Shown: piece after piece, positions 15,279 through 23,870 of the stretch
Layout: every line of letters begins with the position of its first letter
Numbering within the stretch: position 1 is the first letter of the stretch
Assembly: GCF_012927245.1 (NCBI RefSeq)
Contig: NZ_JABBGE010000004.1
Coordinates: 310,001-374,000, forward strand
Source of the DNA: Streptomyces sp. R302
GTDB taxonomy: Bacteria; Actinomycetota; Actinomycetes; Streptomycetales; Streptomycetaceae
Direction: 5' to 3'
DNA length: 64,000 nt
The notes under the pieces: generated by a model
What the model was told of the DNA's origin: nothing
Seen by the model: the letters and a program-made list of their open reading frames with translations, nothing else
The model's database searches: none
Position numbers and translations under genes: made by a program

Positions 15279-16130
15279 ATGTCGTGGGTGAACCGGCTGC
15301 GGAGCCTGCGCGCCGGTGCCGAGCGGCGCTTCCCGGTCCTGGCCGAGGTCGCCGAACGGCTCGTCGGCGGCAGCCTCCTCGACGCCGGCACCCGCCTCGC
15401 CGCCCAGGCCTTCCTGGCCGCGATCCCGCTCCTCTTCGCCCTCGCCGCCTTCGCCCCCGCCCCGGTGCGCGACCAGCTCCGCGAGTCGCTGCGCGCCATG
15501 TTCGGCCTCACCGGCGCCGCCGACCAGGAGCTCCAGCAGGTCTTCGACCGCACTGCCGACGACACGGTGCGGGAGACCACCGGCGCCGTCGGCGCCCTCG
15601 TCGCCCTGGTCTCCGCCACCAGTTTCAGCCGCGCCATGGCCCGCGTCTGCGAGCGCGCCTGGGGCCTGCCCAAGGCCGGGACCCGGATCGCCGCCTGGCG
15701 GTGGGCGGTCTGGCTGCTCGCCCTGGTCGTCGTCGTGTTCCTGCAGGCGCCGATCCGGGACGGCTTCGGCGCAGGCGCCTGGCTCGGCGTCCCGCTCTTC
15801 TTCGTCGTCGCCACCGGTGTCTGGCTCTGGACCCAGCACCTCCTGCTCGCCAACCGCGTCCCCTGGCTGCCGCTGCTGCCCGGGGCACTGCTCGGCGCCG
15901 TCTCCTCCACCGCGCTCGGCGTCACCGCCGGCCTCTACATGCCGGGCGCGCTCAACCGGGCCCTCGCCGAGTACGGCTCCCTCGGCCTGGTCCTCACCCT
16001 GCTGTCCTGGCTGATCGTCGTCTGCGCCGCGCTGACCTTCGCCTTCACCATCGGAGCCGTACTCGCCCGGGAACCGACCCTCGCCCGCCGGCTCGGCACC
16101 GACCGGATCCAGGAGCCGCGAGGCGCGTGA
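15279..16130 (+). CDS. YihY/BrkB family inner-membrane protein
   Basis: 283 residues with about six hydrophobic segments. Family features include GTRLAAQAFLAAIPLLFALAAF in two pieces near residues 35-60, FSRAMARVCERAWGLP, and the C-terminal membrane pair ending FAFTIGAVLARE. BrkB-like proteins are widespread; transport roles have been suggested but none is proven. ATG 15279 follows GGGAGG. It is convergent with the LacI gene, with 12 bases between stop codons. Confidence 0.88.
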   Translation: MSWVNRLRSLRAGAERRFPVLAEVAERLVGGSLLDAGTRLAAQAFLAAIPLLFALAAFAPAPVRDQLRESLRAMFGLTGAADQELQQVFDRTADDTVRETTGAVGALVALVSATSFSRAMARVCERAWGLPKAGTRIAAWRWAVWLLALVVVVFLQAPIRDGFGAGAWLGVPLFFVVATGVWLWTQHLLLANRVPWLPLLPGALLGAVSSTALGVTAGLYMPGALNRALAEYGSLGLVLTLLSWLIVVCAALTFAFTIGAVLAREPTLARRLGTDRIQEPRGA

Positions 16131-16142
16131 CCCCGGCCCCCG

Positions 16143-17132
16143 TCACCGCGCCGGCGCGGTGCTGTCGCCCGGGGTGAGGGTGGGCAGGAGGAGGCGGGAG
16201 ACGGCGGTGCCGGGGGCGGCGGGGGCGAGGGCGAGGTCGACGGCCTGCCGGGCCATGGCCCGCTTGGGGAGGGTGACGCTGGTCAGGGCCGTGCCGGAGA
16301 GCAGCCCGGCGGGGGTGTCGTCGTGGGCGACCACGGACAGGTCGTCGGGGACGGCGCGGCCGAGCGAGCGGGCGGCCTCCACGGCGGCGACCGCGAGGAC
16401 GTCGTGGGTGGCGAAGACGGCCGTGGTCTCCGGGCGGTCCCGCAGGGCGTCGAGCGCGACGGCGAACCCGCCCCGGAAGGTGGGCTCCGCCGCCGTCCGG
16501 ACCGCGTCGTCGGGCAGCTCGACGCCGTCCTCGCGGAAGGCCCGCCGGAATCCGGCGGCGCGGACGGTGTGCGCGGGGCTGGCGAGTACGAGCGCCCGCT
16601 CGTGCCCGAGCGCCCGCAGATGCCGGCCCGCGAGGTGGCCGCCGTGCTCGTAGTCGACCGTGACGACCGGGAAGCCGTCCGGCAGCGCCGCCTCCCAGGC
16701 GCAGAGCACCACCGGGAAGCGGGCGTCCGCGAGGAGCGGCAGATGGCCGGTGAGGTCCTGGTCGCCGGCGATCAGGAGGGCGTCGACGGAGCGGCTGGCG
16801 AGCGCGGCCAGATGGCGCCGGGCCCGCTCACCGTCGAGGCGGGTGGTGCACAGGAGCAGCCGGTACCCCCGCTCCTCCAGGGCGTCCTCGACCTCCTCGA
16901 CCACGTCCGCGTAGAACGGCACGGAGACGGTCGGCACGAAGAGCCCGACGGTGCGGCTGCTGCCGGTGGCGAGCGAACGGGCCACCAGATTCGGTACGTA
17001 GCCGAGCTCGGCGATCGCGGCACGGACCCGCGCCTCCGTGGCCGGGCGCACCGCCACCCGCCCGGTGACGACGTTGGAGACGGTCTGCTTGGTGACGCCG
17101 GCCCGCTCCGCCACGTCCTGCATGGTGACCAT
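16143..17132 (-). CDS. LacI family transcriptional repressor
   Basis: 329 residues. N-terminal HTH MQDVAERAGVTKQTVSNVVTG with hinge helix VARSLATGSSRT, then a periplasmic-binding-like sugar domain (VGLFVPTVSVPFYADVVEEV; DLSVVAHDDTPAG). Such repressors answer to carbohydrates. ATG 17132 is taken as the start (alternative at 17123). It is divergent from the secreted ricin-lectin protein gene and probably controls it through the dyad at 17280-17311. The inducer is unknown. Confidence 0.92.
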   Translation of the reverse strand: MVTMQDVAERAGVTKQTVSNVVTGRVAVRPATEARVRAAIAELGYVPNLVARSLATGSSRTVGLFVPTVSVPFYADVVEEVEDALEERGYRLLLCTTRLDGERARRHLAALASRSVDALLIAGDQDLTGHLPLLADARFPVVLCAWEAALPDGFPVVTVDYEHGGHLAGRHLRALGHERALVLASPAHTVRAAGFRRAFREDGVELPDDAVRTAAEPTFRGGFAVALDALRDRPETTAVFATHDVLAVAAVEAARSLGRAVPDDLSVVAHDDTPAGLLSGTALTSVTLPKRAMARQAVDLALAPAAPGTAVSRLLLPTLTPGDSTAPAR

Positions 17133-17279
17133 GACGCCCCGTCGCCCCCGCCCCGCCCGTCGCTCCCGCCCGGCTCGCAACGTAACCGGGGCCTCACCTG
17201 CGGTCAAGGCGTCGGCGCCGCTTCCCGCGCGGTCCTCGGTCAGTCAACTCCCTTGTAGAGAAAGCGAGTCGCTGGACGC

Positions 17280-17311
17280 AGGGCTCTTGTTTTACCGGTC
17301 AAATGAGCCCT
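17280..17311. promoter_or_regulatory. LacI-type operator candidate
   Basis: A near-perfect 14-bp dyad TTTTACCGGTCAAA (17290-17303), with the central CCGG typical of LacI operators, lies inside wider arms AGGGCTC (17280-17286) and GAGCCCT (17305-17311). It is in the divergent region between lacI and the secreted protein gene, 48 bases before the latter's GTG. Confidence 0.55.
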
Positions 17312-17358
17312 AGGGTCCGAGCCGTCAGCGGCCCGACTCCTCCACCCAGGGAGTACTC

Positions 17359-19599
17359 GTGCACCTTCCGCGCACCAGATTCGTGAGCACGCTCGTCGCG
17401 GCGGCCCTCGCCGTCTCCGGCGGCGCGGCGCTCGCCGCCCCCGCCCCCATCTCCGCCCCCACACCTGCCTCCGCCCCCACACCTGCCTCCGCCTCCGCCA
17501 CCTACACCGTCACCGTCGGCGCCAAGGGCACCTGGAACCGGCCCGACGACACCCCCGCCAGTCCCTACGTCGACAAGGACGGCACCTTCTACTACCAGCA
17601 GGCGCACGCCCTCTACGGGACGAACGACCCCCGCAAGTGGACCTTCTACACCGGCACCGACTTCGACTCCGCCAACCGCTCCGCCGCGATCAGCGACGCG
17701 GTGAACCCGGCGAACTCCGCCGACCGCAACAACGACACCACCTGGCGCTGCAACAACAGCGTCACCGGCGTCGAGTCCACCCCCGCCCCCACCGGCAGCG
17801 GCTACGCCCACCGCAACTACTGCGACCTGACCGGCATGTGGGTCGACCCGGACACCGGCGACTGGTACGGCCTCGTCCACAACGAGTTCACCCCTCAGCC
17901 CTTCGCCGACGGCATCCACTACGACGGCATCGACTACGCCGTCTCCAGGGACCAGGGCCGGACGTGGAGCATCAAGGACCACGTCATCACCTCGCCGTAC
18001 AGCACGGACCGCGGCGACACCGCCGCCTTCCCGCAGCAGACGTACCACTACGGCACCGGCGACCCCCGGCTCTTCGTCGACACCGCCTCCGGCTACTTCT
18101 ACGCCTTCTACGGCTCCCGGATCGTCAACAAGGGCGGCGGCTGGGCCGCGTTCTACGGGCACGTCGCCCGCGCCCCGATCTCCGGGAAGATGGCGCCCGG
18201 CTCCTGGCGCAAGTGGTACGACGGCGCCTGGACCCAGCCCGGTGTCGGCGGCCGGGAGTCCACCATGGTCCCGGTCGGCGCGACCGGAACCACCGGCTAC
18301 GTGCCCACCGCGAAGGAGTACGACCCCGCCAACGCCGGCACCGTCGCCCAGCAGGTCGCCGCGGGCCTGACGCCCGCGACCTCCCCGCTCTTCGTCATGG
18401 ACATCACCTACAACGCCCACCTCGGCCTCTACATCGGCGAACCGCAGGCCGTCGACCAGAGCGGCAACGCCCCGCAGGAGCTGTACGCCACCGCCGACCT
18501 GACGACCCAGAAGTGGTTCCGGCTCGGCGACACCGGCGCCTACCGGACCGCGTCCTGGTACCGCTGGTTCCTCGACGCCGGCAACCTCACCTCCTCCGGC
18601 ATCGTCGGCAGGGACTTCCGCGCCTACTGCTCCTTCGGCTGCTCCGGCGGCGCCAGCGGGGAGTACGTGAACCTGAGCATCGGCACGAACGAGCCCGCGG
18701 CGCCCGTCGACACCGGCCGCGCCTACCGGATCGCCGCCGGCGGCGGCCGGGTCCTCGCCCAGGTGTCCGGCGGCTCCGCCACCACGTCCACGGCGGCCGC
18801 CACCGGATCGGCCCTGGAGCACTGGACCTTCACCGCCAAGGGCGACGGCTCCTACCGCATCGCCAACGCCGCCACCGGCGGTCTGCTCGGAGTCGCCGCG
18901 AACGGCGCCGCCACGCGCGCGTGGGGCACGAAACCCACGGTCACGGCGGCGGCCTCCGGCGCGGGCCAGGACTGGTTCGTCCTCCCCGGCGCCTCCGCCG
19001 CCGACAACACCCCCACCGGCACGTACAAGCTGGTCAACCGCCACAGCGGGCTCGTCCTCGGCCTCTCCGCCACCGCCGCCCGCACCGCCGAGACCACCCC
19101 GGCCCGCAGCTGGACCGACACCAGCGGCAGCCCGGTCGGCGCCGGCCGGACGGCGGCCGAGCAGACCCTCACCCTCACCCCGGTCGGCGCCGCCCCCCGG
19201 ACGGCCACCCTCACCACCGGCGGCAAGGCCCTCGACAACCCGGACAGCAGCACCGCGAACGGCACCGGGCTCGTCACCTGGACCCCGAACGGCGGCGCCA
19301 ACCAGAAGTGGACCCTCACCCCGCACGCCGACGGAGGCCACGAGCTGCGCAACGTCTCCTCCGGCAAGTGCGCGGACGTCGAGGGCGGCTCCACCGCCGC
19401 CGGCGCCCGGGTCATCCAGTGGACCTGCCACGGCGGCGCCAACCAGCGCTGGACCCTCACCACGCTCCCCGACGGCACCACCACCGTCGCCTCCGTCCGC
19501 AGCGGCCTCCTCCTGACCACCGCCTCCTCGGGCAACGGAGCCCAGGTCACCCAGCAACCGGACACCGGCAGCGCCCGCCAGCGCTGGACGATCGACTGA
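17359..19599 (+). CDS. Secreted protein with beta-propeller-like N-domain and C-terminal ricin-type lectin repeats
   Basis: 746 residues with a signal peptide (FVSTLVAAALAVSGGAALA, cleavage near AAPAP) and a Pro/Ala linker. Residues ~50-440 form a catalytic-looking region I cannot assign to a named family: WNRPDDTPASPYVDKDGTFY, MWVDPDTGDWYGLVHNEF and GTGDPRLFVDTASGYFYAFY suggest a bladed glycoside hydrolase-like fold. Residues ~455-746 contain ricin/beta-trefoil carbohydrate-binding repeats (NGGANQKWTLTPH, HGGANQRWTLTT, SGKCADVEGGS). It probably degrades or binds a polysaccharide outside the cell. The divergent LacI regulator supports sugar control. GTG 17359 follows AGGGAG. Confidence 0.8.
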   Translation: MHLPRTRFVSTLVAAALAVSGGAALAAPAPISAPTPASAPTPASASATYTVTVGAKGTWNRPDDTPASPYVDKDGTFYYQQAHALYGTNDPRKWTFYTGTDFDSANRSAAISDAVNPANSADRNNDTTWRCNNSVTGVESTPAPTGSGYAHRNYCDLTGMWVDPDTGDWYGLVHNEFTPQPFADGIHYDGIDYAVSRDQGRTWSIKDHVITSPYSTDRGDTAAFPQQTYHYGTGDPRLFVDTASGYFYAFYGSRIVNKGGGWAAFYGHVARAPISGKMAPGSWRKWYDGAWTQPGVGGRESTMVPVGATGTTGYVPTAKEYDPANAGTVAQQVAAGLTPATSPLFVMDITYNAHLGLYIGEPQAVDQSGNAPQELYATADLTTQKWFRLGDTGAYRTASWYRWFLDAGNLTSSGIVGRDFRAYCSFGCSGGASGEYVNLSIGTNEPAAPVDTGRAYRIAAGGGRVLAQVSGGSATTSTAAATGSALEHWTFTAKGDGSYRIANAATGGLLGVAANGAATRAWGTKPTVTAAASGAGQDWFVLPGASAADNTPTGTYKLVNRHSGLVLGLSATAARTAETTPARSWTDTSGSPVGAGRTAAEQTLTLTPVGAAPRTATLTTGGKALDNPDSSTANGTGLVTWTPNGGANQKWTLTPHADGGHELRNVSSGKCADVEGGSTAAGARVIQWTCHGGANQRWTLTTLPDGTTTVASVRSGLLLTTASSGNGAQVTQQPDTGSARQRWTID

Positions 19600-19718
19600 G
19601 CCGGGCCGCCCCGGTGCCGGGCGACAGGGCTCGTACACACGCGGGCCGCCCCCTTGACAGTGAGGTCATGCCCCTGACAGGAGTGGACTTCCACCGACCC
19701 AGGGGGGGCGATCAGCGC

Positions 19719-21089
19719 ATGGACGAGCCCGAGAACGAGCCCGAGAACGAGCCCGAGAACGAGCCGGAGAACGAGCCGGAGACCGACACCACGGCGTCGG
19801 CGTCGGCATGGGCATCGGAACGGCCCACGGGCGAGGGCGGCTACGACGTCGTCGTCGTGGGCGCCAGCCTCGCCGGCTGCACCGCGGCGATCCTGCTCGC
19901 ACGACGCGGGGCCCGGGTCGCGCTCCTGGAGCGCCACTCGGACCCGGAGGCGTACAAGGTGCTCTGCACCCACGCCATCACGGCCTGCGCCTACCCGGTC
20001 CTCGACGAGCTGGGCCTCGTCCCGGACCTGGAGAAGGCCGGAGCCGTACGCAACGAAGCCCGCTGGTACACCCGTTGGGGGTGGATCGTGCCGAAGGCGG
20101 CGCCCGGCGGACCCGAGCTCCCGTACGCGTACAACGTCCGCCGCTCCACCCTCGACCCGCTCCTCAGGTCCCGCGCGGCGGCGACCCCCGGCGTCGACCT
20201 GCTCCTCGGCCACAAGGTGACCGGGCTGCTCCAGGAAGGCGGCCGGACCGCCGGCGTGCGGGCCACCGCACAGGGCGGCGGCGAGCGGGAGCTGCGGGCC
20301 CGGCTCGTGGTCGGCGCCGACGGCAAGGACTCGGCCGTCGCCCGGCTCGCCGGGATCCCCACCCGGCGGCACGAGAACAGGCGCTTCGGCTACCTCGCCC
20401 ACTACCGGAACCTCCCGCTGCCCGGCGGCATCGGCCAGACCTGGTTCCTCGAACCCGACATGGCGTACTCGTTCCCCAACGACGACGGCGTCACGGTCCT
20501 CGCCGTCGTCCCCGACAAGAAGCACCTCCCCGCCTTCCGCGAGGACCTGGAGGGCGCCTTCGAGGCCTTCGTCCGGGCCCTGCCCGAGGCGCCGCCCCTG
20601 GACTCCGCCGAACGCGTCTCGAAGATCATCGGCATGGTCGACCACCCGCTGGTCACCCGCGAGCCCACCGCCCCCGGCCTCGCCCTCGTCGGCGACGCCG
20701 CCCTGACCGGCGACCCTCTGTGGGGCACCGGCTGCGGCTGGGCGTTCCAGACCGCGCACTGGTTGGCCGAGGCCGTCGCCCCCGCCGCGACCGGCCGCGG
20801 CGACCTCGACCGCTCCCTCGCGGCCTACTCCCGCACCCACCGCCGCCGGCTCCGCCCCCACCAGCAGATCGCCGTCGACTTCGCCCGCTCCCGCCCCTTC
20901 AACCCGATGGAGCGCCTGATGTTCTCGGCCGCCGCCCGGGACGAGGGCGCCGCCCGGCACATGTACTTCTTCTCCGCGCGTCTGATCGGCCCGCTGGGCT
21001 TCCTCAACCCGGCCTCCGTGGCCAGGGCGGCGGCGGTCAACCTCCGCCACCGGTTCGCGCCCGCGGCCGGGGCGCGCCGGGTGTCATGA
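19719..21089 (+). CDS. FAD-dependent oxidoreductase (geranylgeranyl reductase / halogenase-like fold)
   Basis: 456 residues. An acidic N-terminal leader contains five EPEN-type repeats, then the dinucleotide fold YDVVVVGASLAGCTAAILLA with GxSxAG, and the second FAD motif LALVGDAALTGDPLWGTGCG. This class includes monooxygenases, flavin halogenases and isoprenoid reductases; LFLNPA-type helices at the C-terminus fit a membrane-associated reductase or monooxygenase, but substrate is unknown. The start at ATG 19719 follows a G-rich Shine-Dalgarno; an in-frame ATG at 19669 is possible. The gene stands alone. Confidence 0.82.
   Translation: MDEPENEPENEPENEPENEPETDTTASASAWASERPTGEGGYDVVVVGASLAGCTAAILLARRGARVALLERHSDPEAYKVLCTHAITACAYPVLDELGLVPDLEKAGAVRNEARWYTRWGWIVPKAAPGGPELPYAYNVRRSTLDPLLRSRAAATPGVDLLLGHKVTGLLQEGGRTAGVRATAQGGGERELRARLVVGADGKDSAVARLAGIPTRRHENRRFGYLAHYRNLPLPGGIGQTWFLEPDMAYSFPNDDGVTVLAVVPDKKHLPAFREDLEGAFEAFVRALPEAPPLDSAERVSKIIGMVDHPLVTREPTAPGLALVGDAALTGDPLWGTGCGWAFQTAHWLAEAVAPAATGRGDLDRSLAAYSRTHRRRLRPHQQIAVDFARSRPFNPMERLMFSAAARDEGAARHMYFFSARLIGPLGFLNPASVARAAAVNLRHRFAPAAGARRVS
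19731..19778 (+). repeat. 12-bp tandem repeat encoding an ENEP array
   Basis: GAGAACGAGCCC/G is repeated four times, followed by a variant, within the N-terminal codons of the FAD oxidoreductase. Being a multiple of three it keeps frame and encodes (ENEP)n, an acidic, probably disordered leader that may vary in length between strains. Confidence 0.8.
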
Positions 21090-21242
21090 GGAAGCCGGGC
21101 TGAAGCGGAACGAGGACGACCGGAACCACCCCCTGCCCGCCGGCGTCGACCGGCCGGCGTGCCCGGGCGTCAGCATCCGGTGCGACCGCTTCGAGCTCTC
21201 CTTCGGTGCCGCGGCCCCCGCCCGCGCCTGAGACGCACGGCC

Positions 21243-21269
21243 GGGGCCGGACTCGTGGAGTCCGGCCCC
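21243..21269 (-). terminator. Stem-loop after the MFS gene
   Basis: GGGGCCGGACTC (21243-21254) pairs perfectly with GAGTCCGGCCCC (21258-21269) over a 3-base loop, 13 bases beyond the stop of the leftward MFS gene. Confidence 0.75.
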
Positions 21270-21282
21270 CGACCGTGGGCGT

Positions 21283-22542
21283 TCAGGCGGCCTTGACCAG
21301 GGTGGACCGGTCCCGGACGGGCGCGGTGAGCCCGGCCGGGGTTCCGGGTCCTTCGTGGCGCGGCCACAGGAGGAGGGCGCCGACCGCCCCCGCCCCGGCG
21401 AGGGCCGCGAGGACGGACCAGGTGACGGCGAAGCCGGCGCTGGTGCCGAGCCACCCCGCGAGGGGATAGGTGACCAGCCAGGCCAGGTGCGACAGGGAGA
21501 ACTGGGCCGCGAACGCCTCGGGGATCGCGTTCCGCGCCACCGAGGCGCGCAGGACCTTGCCGGTCGGCGTGATGACCAGGGCCATGCCGACGCCGATGAC
21601 GCTCCAGACGGTGGCCGTGGCGGTCCAGGTGAGGAGACCGGCCGCGGCGAGCGCGGCGGCGGCGGCCGTGGCACCGGCGAGGACCCCGGCCCCGGTCGTC
21701 ATGACCGTGCGGGCGGCGACCCGGTCGAGGACGCGGGGCAGGACGAGGGCGGCCAGGAGGGTGCCGGTGCCGGAGGCGGCGAGCATCCAGGCGACGTCCG
21801 ACCCGGTGCCCCCGAGCACGTCACGCACGTGGTTGACCGTGTTGACGACGACGATCGAACCGGCCGCAGCGACCACCAGGTTGAGCGCCATGACGCCGCG
21901 CAGCCGTGGCGTCCCGAGGAAGGTCCTGATCCCGGACGCCGCCTTGTCCCACGCCCTGGTGCGGCCGCTGGGGCGGGCGTCGGGGATACGCGTCGACAGG
22001 ACGAGCGCGGCGGAGAGCAGGAACCCGGCGGAGGTGCCCAGGAACAGGCGGTCGAAGCTCAGGAACGTCAGGGCGACCGCCGCGAGGACGGGGCTCAGCA
22101 GGCTCTCCATGGTGGACGCCACCTGGGAGGCGGACAGGGCGCGCGTGTAGGCGGACTCGTCGGTGACGATGTCGGGGATGACGGCCTGGAACGTCGGGGT
22201 GAACGCCGCGGACGCGGCCTGGAGCAGGCCGATCAGCACGTAGACGTGCCAGACCTCGGTGACCAGCGGCAGGGCCAGGACCACCGCGCCGCGGAGCACG
22301 TCGAGGACGAAGAGGAAGATCCTGCGGGGAAGCCGGTCGACGTACGCGGCGGCCAGCGGGGCGATGACCACGTACATGACCATCTTGACGGTCAGGGCGG
22401 TGCTGAGCACCGCGCCGGCGTCCGGACCGGCGAGGTCGTAGGCGAGGAGCCCGAGGGCCACCGTGGTCAGCCCGGTGCCGAACAGGGCGATGACCTGGGC
22501 GCCGAACAGACGGCGGTAGTCGCGGAGGGCGAACAGGCGCAT
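21283..22542 (-). CDS. MFS transporter
   Basis: 419 residues, about 12 hydrophobic segments, no soluble domain. MFALRDYRRLFGAQ-type N-terminus and AYVDRLPRRIFLFVLDVLRG (loop 2-3) match the drug/enterobactin-exporter-like MFS group common in Streptomyces. ATG 22542 follows GGAAGGAAA. It lies 100 bases after the His-rich protein gene on the same strand with no hairpin between, so both may answer to the CsoR-like operator at 23534; a role in metal efflux is possible but unproven. Confidence 0.85.
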   Translation of the reverse strand: MRLFALRDYRRLFGAQVIALFGTGLTTVALGLLAYDLAGPDAGAVLSTALTVKMVMYVVIAPLAAAYVDRLPRRIFLFVLDVLRGAVVLALPLVTEVWHVYVLIGLLQAASAAFTPTFQAVIPDIVTDESAYTRALSASQVASTMESLLSPVLAAVALTFLSFDRLFLGTSAGFLLSAALVLSTRIPDARPSGRTRAWDKAASGIRTFLGTPRLRGVMALNLVVAAAGSIVVVNTVNHVRDVLGGTGSDVAWMLAASGTGTLLAALVLPRVLDRVAARTVMTTGAGVLAGATAAAAALAAAGLLTWTATATVWSVIGVGMALVITPTGKVLRASVARNAIPEAFAAQFSLSHLAWLVTYPLAGWLGTSAGFAVTWSVLAALAGAGAVGALLLWPRHEGPGTPAGLTAPVRDRSTLVKAA

Positions 22543-22642
22543 GGCGGTTTCCTTCCGTGTGCATGAGGCGGGGGCCGCGCCCCGCGGGTACAGGCGGGGG
22601 AGTTGTCGGAGGGCATGGAGGCAGGGGCTCCCGTCGGACGGG

Positions 22643-23467
22643 TCAGTGATGGGCGTGGTGAGCGTCGCCGTGTCCGTGGTGGTGGTGGTCGCCGTGCGAG
22701 GGCGCGACCTCGGCGGTGTGCACCGTGAACTCGGCGGTGCGGACGACGCCCTCGTGCTGGAAGTCCAGGAACAGGCGGTAGGCGCCGGCCGAGGGCACGA
22801 CCGCCACGAAGCTGATCTCGGGCCCGGGCGCGGTGACCCCGTCGCCGGGGTGGCCCTCCGGGTGGACGTGCAGGTAGCCCAGGTCGCCGACGCGCAGGGC
22901 CACGAGGTGGCCGTAGGCCGCCAGGTAAGGCTCCAGGTCGGTGACGGGCCGGTCGTCCCGGCTGACCGTGAGGGTCAGCTCGCTCGCCCGGCCGGGCACC
23001 AGCGCCCCGTCGAGGGTGACGGCGTACGCGCCGATCCGCGCCGTACGGGCGGCCTCGGGGAGCGGCCGCGGGTCGTACGGCCCGGCGACCGCGACGTCGA
23101 TCCCCAGCGTCAGGGAGCCGTCGTGCCCGGCCGGGTGGATGTCGGCGAAGAACCGCCAGTCCCCGGGCTCCAGGTCCAGCTCGGTGCTCCAGGCGCCCTT
23201 CTCGTCCCGCACCGGGTGCACGTGCTGGAACCCGGCCGTGTCCCGCCGGACGGCGATGAAGTGCAGCTCCTTCTCGTGCTCGGCGACGAACTCGGTCACC
23301 GGCTCCCCGTCGGGCCCGATCACCCGGAACCCGATGTGCTGCCGCGCACCGGCGGCGAGGATCGCCGCGTCGACGACGAGGGTGTACCCGTCCACCGAGA
23401 CCGCCAGCCCACCGGCCTGCCCGCCGCCGTGCCCGCCGTGTGCACCGTGTCCGTCGTGGTTGTTCAT
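22643..23467 (-). CDS. His-rich protein, probable copper-responsive
   Basis: 274 residues with histidine clusters at both ends (NNHDGHGAHGGHGGG at the N-terminus, HGDHHHHGHGDAHHAHH at the C-terminus). The middle is beta-rich with two immunoglobulin-like halves, for example KELHFIAVRRDTAGFQHVHP and FHEG-type HVHPEGHPGD motifs. No signal peptide is evident. ATG 23467 follows GGGGAG. A near-perfect CsoR-type box lies 67 bases upstream, so Cu(I) binding and copper induction are likely. I do not recognise a named family. Confidence 0.75.
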   Translation of the reverse strand: MNNHDGHGAHGGHGGGQAGGLAVSVDGYTLVVDAAILAAGARQHIGFRVIGPDGEPVTEFVAEHEKELHFIAVRRDTAGFQHVHPVRDEKGAWSTELDLEPGDWRFFADIHPAGHDGSLTLGIDVAVAGPYDPRPLPEAARTARIGAYAVTLDGALVPGRASELTLTVSRDDRPVTDLEPYLAAYGHLVALRVGDLGYLHVHPEGHPGDGVTAPGPEISFVAVVPSAGAYRLFLDFQHEGVVRTAEFTVHTAEVAPSHGDHHHHGHGDAHHAHH

Positions 23468-23533
23468 GATGCGTCTCCCCAGGTCGATGCGCCGTGGCGC
23501 GTGCCGTCCGCGCTGGACGGTGATCACAACCAT

Positions 23534-23550
23534 ATACCCCCCTGGGGTAT
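23534..23550 (-). promoter_or_regulatory. CsoR-type copper operator
   Basis: ATACCCCCCTGGGGTAT is a dyad with arms ATACCCC and GGGGTAT around a 3-base centre, matching the TACCC-N-GGGTA sites bound by CsoR Cu(I) repressors. It lies in the promoter region of the His-rich protein gene. Confidence 0.75.
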
Positions 23551-23599
23551 TCCGGAAGGGTGATGGGGTGATGAGTGATGGGTGAGGGGGCGGTGCTCG

Positions 23600-23803
23600 T
23601 CACGTGACCCGGTAGGACGCCGTCGGGATGGCCGGGCTCGCCTCGGAGGCGCGGGCGGACCAGGTCGCCGCCGGACGCCTCCTCGCCGCCCCTCCGCCGG
23701 GCGCGCGGCGCCGGCGCCGGACCTGGTTGGCGATCAGGTTGACGGTGAGCGCCGTCGCGATGATGACGACGGTCAGGACCACGGTCACGTACGGGCTACC
23801 CAC
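23600..23803 (-). CDS. Small membrane protein, hypothetical
   Basis: 67 residues: one N-terminal transmembrane segment (VTVVLTVVIIATALTVNLIA) and then a basic cytoplasmic stretch RRRRRAPGGGAARRR. It starts with GTG 68 bases after the CorA stop on the same strand, without a clear ribosome site. The hydrophobic-then-basic plan is that of a real small protein rather than a chance frame, but no family is recognised. Confidence 0.4.
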   Translation of the reverse strand: MGSPYVTVVLTVVIIATALTVNLIANQVRRRRRAPGGGAARRRPAATWSARASEASPAIPTASYRVT

Positions 23804-23870
23804 GTGCTCGTGCCACGGGCCTTCGGCAGGCCGACGCTCTGGTCCGAACTCATCGCACCAGGCGGGACGA

